Shown here: in pieces, positions 1 through 7,834 of the stretch | How the letters are laid out: every line of letters begins with the position of its first letter | Numbering within the stretch: position 1 is the first letter of the stretch | Assembly: GCF_015645095.1 (NCBI RefSeq) | Contig: NZ_JADOTW010000036.1 | Location: forward strand, 1-33,131 | Direction: 5' to 3' | Length of the DNA: 33,131 nt | DNA from: Halomonas sp. 328 | Lineage (GTDB): Bacteria > Pseudomonadota > Gammaproteobacteria > Pseudomonadales > Halomonadaceae | Made by a program: the position numbers and the translations under genes | The notes under the pieces: generated by a model | Database searches by the model: none | Seen by the model: only the letters and a program-made list of their open reading frames with translations | What the model was told of the DNA's origin: nothing

Positions 1-752
1 AGCGCCTCCAGCGTGTCATTGTCGGTGAAGCCGGCATCGATACGCACTCGAACCTGGGCCCCGGCGCTTTCGTGGAGCCGCCGCACCAAGTGGGGAATCC
101 AGGTATCGGCATTCTCGGCCGGGCCGGCGTTACCCTCGCGAAGTAGACCGCCCACCATGTCACCGGTTTCGGCCAGCGAGGCCACCAAGGGCGAGTAGAT
201 TCGGGCCCCGTAAAGTCCATGAAATGCCGAGCCGCCCTGGTGGCCATGGACCTCGATCGGCAGGCCGTCGATGTCCAGCGTCAGCTGCTTGGGGCGCTCG
301 CCATTCTTCAGCGAGGTCAGGCGCCAGATCACTAATCGCAGCAGGCCTTCGTGCACGGCGTCGATGTTGTCGTTACGGCCGAGGCAGGTCAGCAGCCGCG
401 ACAACGTGGCTTGAGACGGCCGGTCCTGGGCCAGGGGCGTCATGCCGCGCGCATCGCTGCAGGCCAGCTGCCAGAGCGGGTCACGACGCAACATGTCGGT
501 ATCGCTGAGATCGATCCAGCCCATCGCGCGCTGCAGCACCAGGGTGCGCAACTGGCTGGCCAGTGAATGACGGATGCGCAGCGGATGGCGCCGATCGACC
601 AGATTGTCTTCGAGTGCCTCGATCACGCCGCTGTTGTCGAGGGCGTCACGCAGCAGCAGCGCCCCGCAGTCGCTGGTGGTGCGCTGGCCGCTCAGCTCGA
701 CACGAACAGAGCCGTTGCACGAGGGCGTCCAGGTGGATAGGCTTTCACCCAT
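1..752 (-). CDS. IS1380-family DDE transposase, partial (C-terminus off window)
   Basis: About 250 residues are readable from the ATG at 752-750, with no stop before the window edge. The protein starts MGESLSTWTPSCNG and has the IS1380-like N-terminal block with SDCGALLLRDALD. The first catalytic aspartate lies in TLDIDGLPIEVHGHQGG near residue 160, and a second in VRIDAGFTDND near residue 240. The final glutamate would lie outside the window. Family members use a DDE active site to cut and paste the element. The start codon sits at the foot of a large hairpin (751-822), so translation may be limited on read-through transcripts. Codon use resembles the host, so the element may be well adapted to this lineage. 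Confidence 0.85.
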   Translation of the reverse strand, partial: MGESLSTWTPSCNGSVRVELSGQRTTSDCGALLLRDALDNSGVIEALEDNLVDRRHPLRIRHSLASQLRTLVLQRAMGWIDLSDTDMLRRDPLWQLACSDARGMTPLAQDRPSQATLSRLLTCLGRNDNIDAVHEGLLRLVIWRLTSLKNGERPKQLTLDIDGLPIEVHGHQGGSAFHGLYGARIYSPLVASLAETGDMVGGLLREGNAGPAENADTWIPHLVRRLHESAGAQVRVRIDAGFTDNDTLEA

Positions 753-822
753 AGCGGATGGTCCTCTGGAATCAGGTTCTTGCCGGAACGTTCTGATTTC
801 TCAAGAGAATACCATCCGCTAT
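751..822. repeat. Inverted repeat / hairpin covering the transposase start
   Basis: The arms ATAGCGGATGGT (751-762) and ACCATCCGCTAT (811-822) are perfect 12-base complements. Between them is a second inner pairing (AATCAG with CTGATT, GTTC with GAAC). In the transposase mRNA the 3' arm ends on the AU of the AUG, and the only purine-rich candidate ribosome site (AGAGGA) lies in the loop side. Confidence 0.8.
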
Positions 823-859
823 CTTCGTTTTCAGGCTGGCCTCATGAATAAGCAGGGGT

Positions 860-1129
860 AATGCCACGGTTGCCCTGCTCTCCGACTCTCAGTTGGGTGA
901 CCTGAGCGAGAAGTTCATCAACGCCCAGTTCTCGCAGAGACAAGAGATTGCCGCAGACAACTTCTCCTTCGACCTGTTGGGAGAACGCGGCGTCTCTCGC
1001 GAGGGCCTTGTCACCGCATTCGAGAAGCTGGCCAGCCTCGATGGTGGCGAGGGTTCCATTCTCTCCTCTCACCCGGGGTCGAGTGACCGCGCCGAGAACA
1101 TGCGCGACCGCCTCAACGCCGAGCGCTAA
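860..1129 (+). pseudogene. M48-family metallopeptidase, 3' remnant disrupted by the IS
   Basis: The frame is open from the IS junction to the stop at 1129 and gives about 89 residues. These include the M48-like stretch FSQRQEIAADNFSFDLL, then LVTAFEKLASL and SSHPGSSDRAENMRDR. In YcaL/LoiP-type M48 peptidases this region follows the HExxH helix. It contains the third zinc ligand, a glutamate in the E(x)xAD element, and ends with an SSHP motif. The HExxH half is absent here, having been separated by the IS insertion, so the remnant should be inactive. A TTG at 893 could in principle start a 78-residue product, but no ribosome site supports it. These are periplasmic or outer-membrane quality-control proteases in other bacteria. 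Confidence 0.75.
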
Positions 1130-1136
1130 GCGCTCT

Positions 1137-1163
1137 CCGGCGAGGCATCCCCTGCCTCGCCGG
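1137..1163 (+). terminator. Hairpin terminator after the M48 remnant
   Basis: Perfect 11-bp stem: CCGGCGAGGCA (1137-1147), loop TCCCC, TGCCTCGCCGG (1153-1163). It lies 7 bases after the stop codon and is followed by TATTCC, a weak T tract. It most likely ended the original peptidase transcript. Confidence 0.7.
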
Positions 1164-1413
1164 TATTCCCCTCCCCGTTCGAAACTCGATGCCCCGTGCT
1201 GGATAACATCGGCTGATACCTTGGCGTTAGCAATCCAACGTGGTTGAGCTAGGGTGAGGGGTACTGCTAGGCATAGGGTGGTGGGGTCAATGGCGGATAA
1301 CGGCTCGAAGCAGCCATTCAAAACAATATTTTCAGTGTTTGATTGAGTTAATATTTTTATTTTTTTAATGGTTTTTTGAAGAGTGTTAGGTTTTCAGGCG
1401 AGTTGTCATTCAT

Positions 1414-1629
1414 ATGGAAGTGTCTTGGGTTGATATAAGAGAGGGGCGCAGGGTTGTTGAGCTAGGATATGTCGGGATGATTAATGAGTGGTCAATAGGT
1501 CGGTACTATCACATGGATGTAAATCCAGAGCGTGCTATTGATGTGTCCGCTACGCCAAGGCATGGGGTTGTTGAGGAGTTCGAGCGAGAAAGTACTCGGG
1601 AATGCGTGCTGATACCTGCTCTTAAGTAG
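1414..1629 (+). CDS. Small orphan protein, 71 aa
   Basis: Not recognised. The ATG at 1414 is the first in-frame start after an upstream stop at 1387-1389. No strong ribosome site is visible; GGCGAG about 10 bases upstream is the best candidate. The product starts MEVSWVDIREGRR, is acidic to neutral, and has no signal peptide or membrane segment. Base composition is clearly lower in GC than the rest of the window, and the 90 bases upstream are strongly AT-rich, which suggests transferred DNA. It could also be the tail of a broken gene or a chance frame. Confidence 0.4.
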   Translation: MEVSWVDIREGRRVVELGYVGMINEWSIGRYYHMDVNPERAIDVSATPRHGVVEEFERESTRECVLIPALK

Positions 1630-1768
1630 CAGGTAATGCTTAAGATTCGCTCATGGCCGAATGGGGAGCGTTAGTCTACCCTGATGGTATGGATCAAGCC
1701 GATTTTATGCACCATAGCCGACACCTTTCAGGTGGTAATTCAGTTTTCCCTTGGCATAGGAGACGTCC

Positions 1769-1987
1769 ATGCAAGATATAAGGCGACTTGAGGTTGGCAT
1801 GACCACAAAGATTGGCACGGATCAGGTGAAGGAGCCTGAGGTGGGAAGGGAATATGTCCGGGCGCTCGACTCCAATACTTGGCTCCTGTTTACCGAAGAC
1901 CCGGCCGAGGACCGACCAGTTGTTGTTCGCATTGATAGCATCGATGGTGATGTGTGCCACTGCACGGTTACTAGAAAGCTAAGTTGA
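1769..1987 (+). CDS. Small orphan protein, 72 aa
   Basis: Not recognised. The ATG at 1769 is preceded by AGGAGACGTCC, a good ribosome site at suitable spacing, which makes this more credible than the gene before it. An internal ATG at 1799 is an alternative start. The product is acidic and soluble, with a central segment ALDSNTWLLFTEDPAEDRP and a C-terminal IDSIDGDVCHCTVTRKL that looks like a small beta-rich domain. It lies in the lower-GC stretch with the preceding gene, about 140 bases downstream. I see no partner gene that would suggest a toxin-antitoxin or immunity role. Confidence 0.5.
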   Translation: MQDIRRLEVGMTTKIGTDQVKEPEVGREYVRALDSNTWLLFTEDPAEDRPVVVRIDSIDGDVCHCTVTRKLS

Positions 1988-2190
1988 TGGGTGTTCTAGA
2001 TTTCATTTCCGCTCTCGCCTTGGCTGACTAGGGGGGTGGTCCCAGAATGTAGGGGTCCATGGTGCGAACCATTGTCCGAGGGGAATTCATGGCTCAAGTG
2101 CTTCATCGACGCGCCAAGTGACGACTAGTTCTGGCAGTATATTGACCATGGCCGATTGACTGCTGCTGGCCGATAGTCGCTCCCCAATAA

Positions 2191-2215
2191 CCTCGGCCGC
2201 CCTTGGCAGCCGAGG
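2191..2215 (-). terminator. Hairpin after the decayed minus-strand frame
   Basis: Arms CCTCGGC (2191-2197) and GCCGAGG (2209-2215) pair around an 11-base loop. On the minus strand the stem is followed by TTATT, and it begins 7 bases beyond the stop of the decayed frame at 2223. It looks like that gene's former terminator. Confidence 0.5.
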
Positions 2216-2222
2216 TGACTCG

Positions 2223-2399
2223 TCACTCTTTCCCTTCCTCCATCGCTTCCTCGATCTACTCCAGCCAGGTCTCGGTAAGACGCTGTCCCAGGCGCAGGGT
2301 GTGCCAGGGCGCGCTGGGCCGGTGTTAGCGATGGGGGGCACTGAACCACTCCCGCTCGATGGCGGCGTAGGTCTGCAGGCGTTCTCGCAACTGATTCGC
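2223..2399 (-). pseudogene. Decayed minus-strand reading frame of unknown family
   Basis: One frame reads as protein-like sequence with two in-frame stops. It runs from ANQLRERLQTYAAIEREWF to an APHR-stop, then WHTLRLGQRLTETWLE-stop, then IEEAMEEGKE and a final TGA at 2225-2223. The amphipathic helical character and the terminator-like hairpin just after the last stop suggest a genuine gene that has degenerated. I do not recognise the family. The 5' end cannot be placed, since the frame stays open but loses protein-like character above about 2400. Confidence 0.35.
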
Positions 2400-2520
2400 G
2401 CAGGGCGGCGATTCAGTTGGGGAACTGGTGAGACCCTGCCCATCGGCTCCCGAGGAAGACGGCTATCACGGGGCGTGATAGCGTGACGGCCCCCCCTTCG
2501 ATATGCCCGGCAGGAAGCCC

Positions 2521-3138
2521 ATGTCCCTGGAAAATGCGCTGCTCTACCTCGTCGCCATCTTCGTCTTCGCCGTGACCCCGGGGCCCGGGGTCTTCGCCTT
2601 GCTGGCTCGCGGCATGGCCTCGGGGGCTCGCCCCTGCGTCTCCCTGGCGCTGGGCATGACCGCCAGCGACCTGATCTACCTGCTGCTGGCCTTCTACGGC
2701 CTGGCGGCCATCGCCGAGAACTGGAGCGAGGCCTTTACGGTGATTCGCTACCTCGGCGCCGCCTACCTGTTCTACCTGGGCTGGAGGATGTGGACCGCTC
2801 CGGTGCAGGCCGAGCCCCTGGCACCCGAGCAGCGGCGGGTGGATACCATAAAGGGTTTCCTGCAGGGGTTCCTGATCTCCGCCTCCAACCCCAAGGTGAT
2901 CCTCTTCTACATCGCCTTCCTGCCCACCTTTATCGATCTCACCGCCCTGGGCCGTAGCGACATGGGACTGGTGATGGGCCTGACCTTCGTCGGCTTGATG
3001 GCGGGGCTGATGCTGATGGCCTCCGGCGCCTCCCGTGCCCGCCGCTTCCTGCAGACCGAGCGCGCCATGAAGGGCGCCAACCGTTCCGCCGGTTCGCTGA
3101 TGGTCGCCGCCGGGGCCTTCCTGGTCGCCAAGGGTTGA
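2521..3138 (+). CDS. LysE/RhtB-family amino-acid exporter
   Basis: 205 residues, the usual length for this family of small inner-membrane exporters of amino acids and derivatives. The start at 2521 is chosen because CAGGAAG lies just upstream; a longer frame opens at 2503 but lacks this. The family signature TPGPGVFALLARGMASG is at about residues 20-36. It is followed by GMTASDLIYLLLAFYGL, RYLGAAYLFYLGWRMW near 80-95, and NPKVILFYIAFLPTFI near 125-140, giving about six hydrophobic segments. The substrate cannot be read from sequence. A perfect inverted repeat 39 bases upstream may be an operator. Confidence 0.9.
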   Translation: MSLENALLYLVAIFVFAVTPGPGVFALLARGMASGARPCVSLALGMTASDLIYLLLAFYGLAAIAENWSEAFTVIRYLGAAYLFYLGWRMWTAPVQAEPLAPEQRRVDTIKGFLQGFLISASNPKVILFYIAFLPTFIDLTALGRSDMGLVMGLTFVGLMAGLMLMASGASRARRFLQTERAMKGANRSAGSLMVAAGAFLVAKG

Positions 3139-3176
3139 GCCGGTCCAATGACTCTCAGCGGGAGGTCGTGGGCTTC

Positions 3177-3625
3177 ATGAACATACGAGCGTATCGATCC
3201 AGTGACTTCGCCGAGTGGCTGCGCATGCGTCGGGCCCTCTGGCCGGAGATTCCCCGGGAGACGGAGGTCGCGGAGGCCACGGCGTGGCTCGCGCGTCCGG
3301 ACGCGGTGGTCCTCGTCGCCGAATGGCCCGGGGGGGGCGAGGCCTGGCGGGCTTCGCCGAGTTCGGCACGCGTCCCTATGCCGAGGATTGCGACACCAGC
3401 CCGGTGGCCTATCTGGAAGGCTGGTACGTCGAGCCGCAGGCGCGGCGGTTGGGCATCGGGGCCGCGCTGGTGCAGGCCGGCGAGGCCTGGGCCCGGCAGC
3501 GCGGCTACCGCGAGCTGGCCTCGGATGCCCTGCTCGAGAGCCGGGGCTCGCAGCGGGCGCATGAGGCCCTCGGCTTCACGGAAGTGGAGCGGGCGGTGCG
3601 TTATCGCAAGGCACTGGAGCAGTGA
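3177..3625 (+). pseudogene. AAC(6')-like GNAT acetyltransferase, frameshifted at a G8 run
   Basis: The N-terminal half reads from the ATG at 3177 (GGGAGG upstream): MNIRAYRSSDFAEWLRMRRALWP through VVLVAEWPGGG. The C-terminal half is in another frame: AGFAEFGTRPYAEDCDTSPV, EGWYVEPQARRLGIGAAL (the acetyl-CoA loop), ELASDALLE and ALGFTEVERAVRYRKALEQ. Together these match the architecture of AAC(6')-I aminoglycoside 6'-N-acetyltransferases, about 150 residues. The break falls at eight consecutive G (3330-3337); one extra base there restores a single frame. This may be a sequencing error, a true mutation, or a slippery run allowing a little full-length product. The native substrate in environmental bacteria is often unknown. 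Confidence 0.75.
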
Positions 3626-3819
3626 GCTTCGTTTCGTCGAGGTGGCGTGGCGGCAAAGGGCACCTGTCCTCGGCCTCTCTGAAAGCCGGGGAGAATCACT
3701 CAGCTTCCTTTTCCGATCGAGCTGCTGGCGCCTTCGCCGGATCCCTGGCGCCCCGGGCCCTGGGGTCGCCATCCGGCTAGGCTTGGGGTGATGGGGGTAG
3801 GGGCTGTCAGGAGGTGGCT

Positions 3820-4089
3820 ATGGACGAGGACCTTAGCGGGATGACGCGCGAGCAGCTGCTGGAGGAGGTCAAGCGACTGCGCCAGGCGATCCGCGAGCAT
3901 CGGGACTGCAGTGGACACGACCTCTGCTGGCATCATCCGGCGCTCTGGCGCCTGTTGCCGGAGACGACGGATTCGCTGCCGGTGGTGCCGGCCTGGCCGG
4001 AATTCCTGCGGGGCTGTATCCGGTATCGCCAGTCCCTGGACGAGCAGGCGCCCGATGCCCCGCGCTCTGACGAGCCCTATCAGGAGTGA
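3820..4089 (+). CDS. Small conserved protein with HRD..GHDLCWHHP motif
   Basis: 89 residues. The ATG at 3820 is preceded by AGGAGG at ideal spacing, so it is preferred over a GTG two codons earlier. The N-terminal 30 residues form a charged helix (MTREQLLEEVKRLRQAIREH). Then comes CSGHDLCWHHPALWRLLPE at about 35-55, with clustered Cys and His, followed by PEFLRGCIRYRQSLDEQ. I believe similar short proteins with a GHDLCWHHP-type core occur in other proteobacteria, but I know of no assigned function. The two cysteines and three histidines could bind a metal; that is speculation. It appears to be a single-gene unit, convergent with the phosphatase gene at 4147. Confidence 0.75.
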   Translation: MDEDLSGMTREQLLEEVKRLRQAIREHRDCSGHDLCWHHPALWRLLPETTDSLPVVPAWPEFLRGCIRYRQSLDEQAPDAPRSDEPYQE

Positions 4090-4146
4090 TCGACATCACG
4101 GGAGGCCGCGCTCCCCGTTACCTTGATGCCGGATGATGGCGGGGCT

Positions 4147-4947
4147 TCAGGGCGCTTCGTTCAGTAGCCGGCGCAGCTCGCCGTGCCGCTCGGGGTGGGC
4201 CACCAGCAGGCTCTGCCACTCGGCGAGTGACGGCTCGCCGGCCAGGTCGCTGACCGCGCAGCCCGCCTCCCGGGCGATGACCAGGCCGGCGGCGATATCC
4301 CACAGATCGAGCCGGGCGCCCTGGGAGAAGAAAGCGTCGGCGCGGCCCAGGGCCACATAGGCCACCTCGAGGGCTGCCGAGCCGGGGACGCGTAGGCCCG
4401 CCACCCGTGGCATCAGGGCCGCGAGCTGGGCCAGGCTGGTCGCGCAGTCGCCCTTGGCGTGATAGGGCAGGCAGGTGGCGACCAGCATCTCGGTCAAGGG
4501 ACGGGCCGGGGGCAGGGCGAGGGGGCGCTCATTCAGGAAGGCGCCTCGGCCGCGTACCGCCCAGAGCATCTCGTCTAGCAGTGGCTGGTAGACCACGCCA
4601 TGGGTGAGGGTGTCGCCCTCGCGCACGGCGAGGGAGACCGAGAAGTGGGGCAGCCGGTGCAGGAAGTTATTGGTGCTATCCAGGGGATCGATAATCACCG
4701 TGGGGCCCGTGCCCTCGGCGGGGCTGGCCCCCGTCTCCTCGCCGAGGAAACCTACCCCGGGGTGGGCCCGGCGGATGGTCTCGATAATGGCCCGCTCGGC
4801 GGCCCGGTCGTAGTGGGTCACGAAGTCCGAGGGGCCCTTGTGCTCGAGTGCGATGGGGCTGCCACCCTGGTAGCCCTCGCGAAGCAGCTCGCCGGCCGCC
4901 CGGGCGGCGAGCTTGAGGGTGTCGATCAGCGGAGTGGGGAGCGTCAT
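4147..4947 (-). CDS. Inositol-monophosphatase-family phosphatase, last gene of the ugp operon
   Basis: 266 residues, full length for the Mg2+-dependent IMPase/SuhB/CysQ superfamily. The metal-binding set is intact: GFLGEETG near residue 68, [10 protein letters not shown] near 85 (the DPxD-T motif), and LDLWDIAAG near 214. The ATG overlaps the ugpC stop (ATGA at 4947-4944), so the two are translationally coupled. Family members hydrolyse small phosphate monoesters such as inositol-1-phosphate, PAP, histidinol phosphate or glycerol phosphates. In E. coli the fifth ugp gene is ugpQ, a glycerophosphodiesterase of an unrelated fold. Here the position suggests a phosphatase acting on the imported ester and releasing phosphate. 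Substrate is inference. Confidence 0.9.
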   Translation of the reverse strand: MTLPTPLIDTLKLAARAAGELLREGYQGGSPIALEHKGPSDFVTHYDRAAERAIIETIRRAHPGVGFLGEETGASPAEGTGPTVIIDPLDSTNNFLHRLPHFSVSLAVREGDTLTHGVVYQPLLDEMLWAVRGRGAFLNERPLALPPARPLTEMLVATCLPYHAKGDCATSLAQLAALMPRVAGLRVPGSAALEVAYVALGRADAFFSQGARLDLWDIAAGLVIAREAGCAVSDLAGEPSLAEWQSLLVAHPERHGELRRLLNEAP

Positions 4948-6017
4948 GCGGCCGCCTGTCGGTTGGGGTCGTCGGTGCGCCGGCCGCTCTCCCGGTGGAA
5001 GGGGTGCAGGGCGTCCCGGGTGACGTAGAAGCGCAGCATCTCGCCCTCGGCCACCGGGGGCTGGCCGGCGGTGCGGATCACCGTGGGCTGGTCGCTGCCG
5101 GCCAGCCGCACATAGAGGTGGCTCTCGGCGCCGGCGGCCTCGAACAGCTCCAGGGTGGCCTCCACCATCAGGTGCGGCGCCTCGGGGGCCTCCAGGCGCA
5201 GGTCATCGGGGCGAATGCCGATCAGGTCGGTGCCCTCGGGCAGGTCGCCGAGCAGGCCATTGCCTCGCTCGCGCAGGTACGCCAGGGGCACCAGGTTCAT
5301 CGCCGGCGAGCCGATAAAGGTGGCCACGAAGAGCGTGGCGGGCCGCGCATAGATCTCCATGGGCGTGCCCACCTGCTCGATGCGCCCGCCGTTGAGCACC
5401 ACCAGGCGGTCGCCCAGGGTCATGGCCTCGAGCTGGTCGTGGGTGACGTAGAGGCTGGTGGTCTTGAGGCGGCGCTGGAGCTGCTTGATCTCCACCCGCA
5501 TCTGCACCCGCAGCTTGGCATCGAGGTTGGAGAGCGGCTCGTCGAACAGGAAGGCGGCGGGCTCGCGCACCAGGGCGCGGCCCATGGCCACCCGCTGGCG
5601 CTGGCCGCCGGAGAGCTGGCGCGGCTTGCGGGGCAGGAAGGCCTCGATCTCCAGCATCCGCGCCGCTTCCTCCACCCGGCGGCGAATCTCGTCGCCCTTG
5701 AAGCCGCGGTTCTTGAGGCCGTAGGCCAGGTTGTCGAACACCGTCATGTGCGGGTAGAGGGCGTAGTTCTGGAACACCATGGCGATATCACGCTGGGCGG
5801 GCTCCAGCTCGTTGACTCGCCGCCCGCCGATCTCGAGTTGCCCCTCGCTGATGGTCTCGAGCCCCGCCACCATGCGCAGCAGGGTCGACTTGCCGCAGCC
5901 CGAGGGGCCCACCAGCACCACGAATTCGCCGTCGGCCACGGCCAGGTCGATGCCCTTCACCGCCTGAACGCCGCCGGCGTAGGTCTTCTTCAGGCCGGCC
6001 AGTTTGATGCTTGCCAT
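4944..6017 (-). CDS. ugpC: UgpC-type ABC transporter ATPase
   Basis: 357 residues, as expected for the MalK/UgpC subfamily. The start is the ATG at 6017 ([16 protein letters not shown]), two bases after the ugpE stop. Walker [10 protein letters not shown] is near residue 37, the Q-loop [11 protein letters not shown] near 80, signature [15 protein letters not shown] near 132, Walker [13 protein letters not shown] near 155, and the switch histidine in YVTHDQ. The C-terminal third is the regulatory TOBE/OB domain with IGIRPDDL. It energises import of glycerol-3-phosphate and related esters by the UgpA/UgpE channel. It lies in the operon ugpB-ugpA-ugpE-ugpC-phosphatase, all on the minus strand. 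Confidence 0.93.
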   Translation of the reverse strand: MASIKLAGLKKTYAGGVQAVKGIDLAVADGEFVVLVGPSGCGKSTLLRMVAGLETISEGQLEIGGRRVNELEPAQRDIAMVFQNYALYPHMTVFDNLAYGLKNRGFKGDEIRRRVEEAARMLEIEAFLPRKPRQLSGGQRQRVAMGRALVREPAAFLFDEPLSNLDAKLRVQMRVEIKQLQRRLKTTSLYVTHDQLEAMTLGDRLVVLNGGRIEQVGTPMEIYARPATLFVATFIGSPAMNLVPLAYLRERGNGLLGDLPEGTDLIGIRPDDLRLEAPEAPHLMVEATLELFEAAGAESHLYVRLAGSDQPTVIRTAGQPPVAEGEMLRFYVTRDALHPFHRESGRRTDDPNRQAAA

Positions 6018-6019
6018 GC

Positions 6020-6868
6020 TTATTTCTCCGTCTCGGTCAGGCCCTTCACGAACAGGCGCTGCATAAACAGGATCACCAGCACCGGGGGCAGGGCGGCCAT
6101 CACCACCGCGGCCATGACCAGGTGCCATTGGGGGTCGCCATCGGCGGCGGTGGTCATGCGCTGGATGCCCATGACGATGGTGTAGTAGTCGGGGTCGGTG
6201 GTGATCAGCAGCGGCCAGAGGTACTGGTTCCAGCCGTAGATGAACATGATCACGAACAGCGCGGCGATATTGGTCACCGACAGGGGCAGCAGGATGTCCT
6301 TGAAGAACTTCAGGGGGCCGGCGCCATCCACCCGGGCGGCTTCCAATAGCTCCTCGGGCACCGTCATAAAGAACTGACGGAACAGGAAGGTGGCGGTGGC
6401 CGAGGCGATCAGCGGAATCGAGAGCCCGGCGAAGCTGTTGAGCATGCCGAGGTCCGCGACCACCTGGAAGGTGGGGATGATGCGCACCTCCACCGGCAGC
6501 ATCAGGGTGACGAAGATCACCCAGAAGAAGAACAGCCGGAAGGGGAAGCGGAAGTAGACGATGGCGAAGGCCGAGAGCAGCGAGATGGACAGCTTGCCGA
6601 CGGTGATCGCCAGCGCCATCACCAGGCTGTTGACGAGCATCTGCCCGGCGGGGGGCGCCCCGGCCCGGGACAGGCCGCTCTCCCACATGGCCCGGTAGTT
6701 CTCCAGGGCATGGCCGCCCGGCACCAGCGGCAGGGTGCCGCGCAGGAACTCCCCCGGCCCCTGGGTGGAGGCGACGATGGCGATATAGACGGGGAAGAGC
6801 ACCAGGGCCACCCCGGCGATCAGGATCAGGTGGGCAACGAGGTGGCTCCAGGGTCGATGTTCGACCAT
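6020..6868 (-). CDS. ugpE: UgpE-type ABC permease
   Basis: 282 residues, close to E. coli UgpE (281). The ATG at 6868 (MVEHRPWSH) is the natural start; a longer open frame upstream overlaps ugpA and is not protein-like. It has about six membrane segments, beginning [20 protein letters not shown], and the periplasmic [17 protein letters not shown] typical of this class. The EAA loop that docks the ATPase is at [17 protein letters not shown]. It pairs with UgpA to form the membrane channel. The gap to ugpA is 20 bases, and to ugpC two bases. Confidence 0.93.
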   Translation of the reverse strand: MVEHRPWSHLVAHLILIAGVALVLFPVYIAIVASTQGPGEFLRGTLPLVPGGHALENYRAMWESGLSRAGAPPAGQMLVNSLVMALAITVGKLSISLLSAFAIVYFRFPFRLFFFWVIFVTLMLPVEVRIIPTFQVVADLGMLNSFAGLSIPLIASATATFLFRQFFMTVPEELLEAARVDGAGPLKFFKDILLPLSVTNIAALFVIMFIYGWNQYLWPLLITTDPDYYTIVMGIQRMTTAADGDPQWHLVMAAVVMAALPPVLVILFMQRLFVKGLTETEK

Positions 6869-6888
6869 AGCTGAGGTTCCTTTCGGGA

Positions 6889-7773
6889 TCAGTAATTGAC
6901 GCGCCGCTCGATATAGCGGAACTGCACCACGGTGAGGGCGATGACGATCGTCATCAGCACCACCGACTGGGCGGCGGAGCTGCCCAGGTTCATGCCCACG
7001 AAGCCATCGGCGTAGACCTTGTAGACCAGGATATTGGTCGCCTGGGAGGGCCCGCCCTGGGTGGTGGCGTGGATCACCCCGAAGGTGTCGAACATGGCGT
7101 AGACCACATTGACCACCATCAGGAAGAAGGTGGTGGGCGAGAGCAGCGGGAAGACGATGGTCCAGAAGCGCTTGAACGGGCTGGCGCCGTCGATGGCCGC
7201 CGCCTCGATCAGCGACTGGGGGATCGACTGCAGCCCGGCCAGGAAGAACAGGAAGTTGTAGGCGATCTGCTTCCAGGCGGCGGCGATGATCACCAGCGCC
7301 ATGGCATCGGCCCCGGAGGTGCGGTGGTTCCAGCGATAGCCGAGCATCTCGAGCAGATAGGGCACGATGCCGATGGAGGGGTTGAAGATAAACCACCAGA
7401 GCACCCCGGCGATGGCCGGAGCGATGGCGTAGGGCCACACCAGCAGGGTGGTGTAGGCGTTGCGCGAACGCAGCATGCGGTTGACGGTCACCGCCAGCAG
7501 CAGCGCCATCGACATCGACAGCAGGGTGGTGCCCAGGGCGAAGATGGCCGTGACTGAGAGGGCGTTGAGGTAGTAGGGGTCGGCGAACAGCCGCGCGAAG
7601 TTCTCCAGGCCGACGAAGGTGGTGTTAAGGCCGAAGGCGTCTTCCCGCAGCAGCGACTGATAGAGGGCCTGGGCCGCCGGCCAGATAAAGAAGATCAGGG
7701 TCACGATCACCTGGGGCGCCAGCAGGGCATAGGGCAGCCAGCGCCCGGGAAAGGTCATGCGCTTGGTTTGCAT
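6889..7773 (-). CDS. ugpA: UgpA-type ABC permease
   Basis: 294 residues (E. coli UgpA has 295). It starts [21 protein letters not shown]; the first membrane helix follows with [19 protein letters not shown]. The [16 protein letters not shown] segment is typical of MalF-type sugar/phosphate-ester permeases. The EAA loop is at [18 protein letters not shown]. It is one half of the heterodimeric inner-membrane channel of the glycerol-3-phosphate importer. It lies 61 bases after ugpB, a usual spacing where a solute-binding protein is expressed more highly than the membrane parts. Confidence 0.93.
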   Translation of the reverse strand: MQTKRMTFPGRWLPYALLAPQVIVTLIFFIWPAAQALYQSLLREDAFGLNTTFVGLENFARLFADPYYLNALSVTAIFALGTTLLSMSMALLLAVTVNRMLRSRNAYTTLLVWPYAIAPAIAGVLWWFIFNPSIGIVPYLLEMLGYRWNHRTSGADAMALVIIAAAWKQIAYNFLFFLAGLQSIPQSLIEAAAIDGASPFKRFWTIVFPLLSPTTFFLMVVNVVYAMFDTFGVIHATTQGGPSQATNILVYKVYADGFVGMNLGSSAAQSVVLMTIVIALTVVQFRYIERRVNY

Positions 7774-7834
7774 CGGAAGGCTCGAAACGACGGGAAACAG
7801 GCGCCCCCTTCGCGGGGAGGGAGCGCGAGGGGGC

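Larger units (their letters stand above)
1..858 (-). mobile_element. IS1380-family insertion sequence, right part only
   Basis: The element is truncated by the window edge; it carries the N-terminal third or more of an IS1380-type transposase read on the minus strand. The outer end is placed near 858, where M48-peptidase coding sequence resumes on the other side. The presumed terminal sequence, read inward on the minus strand, begins CCCCTGCTTATTCATGAGG. I cannot confirm the terminal repeat or target duplication because the left end is outside the window. The boundary is therefore uncertain by a few bases. Confidence 0.75.
1988..2520. other. Gene-poor stretch of 533 bases
   Basis: Apart from the decayed frame (2223-2399) and its hairpin, I see no convincing gene. 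Near the right end there is a perfect inverted repeat, GCTATCAC (2462-2469), loop GGGGC, GTGATAGC (2475-2482), 39 bases before the LysE start. It could be an operator or a short RNA hairpin. Confidence 0.5.

Noticed and set aside
842-1321. 159-codon minus-strand frame over the M48 remnant
   Set aside because: The plus strand reads a recognisable M48 C-terminus, and the frame crosses the IS junction and a terminator.
1414-1987. Two small genes considered as a toxin-antitoxin pair
   Set aside because: They are about 140 bases apart, with no overlap and no recognisable toxin fold or DNA-binding antitoxin motif.
4995-6185. Long plus-strand open frame opposite ugpC
   Set aside because: His/Gly/Glu-rich shadow of the GC-rich minus-strand gene; no family features, and the minus strand has all ABC ATPase motifs.
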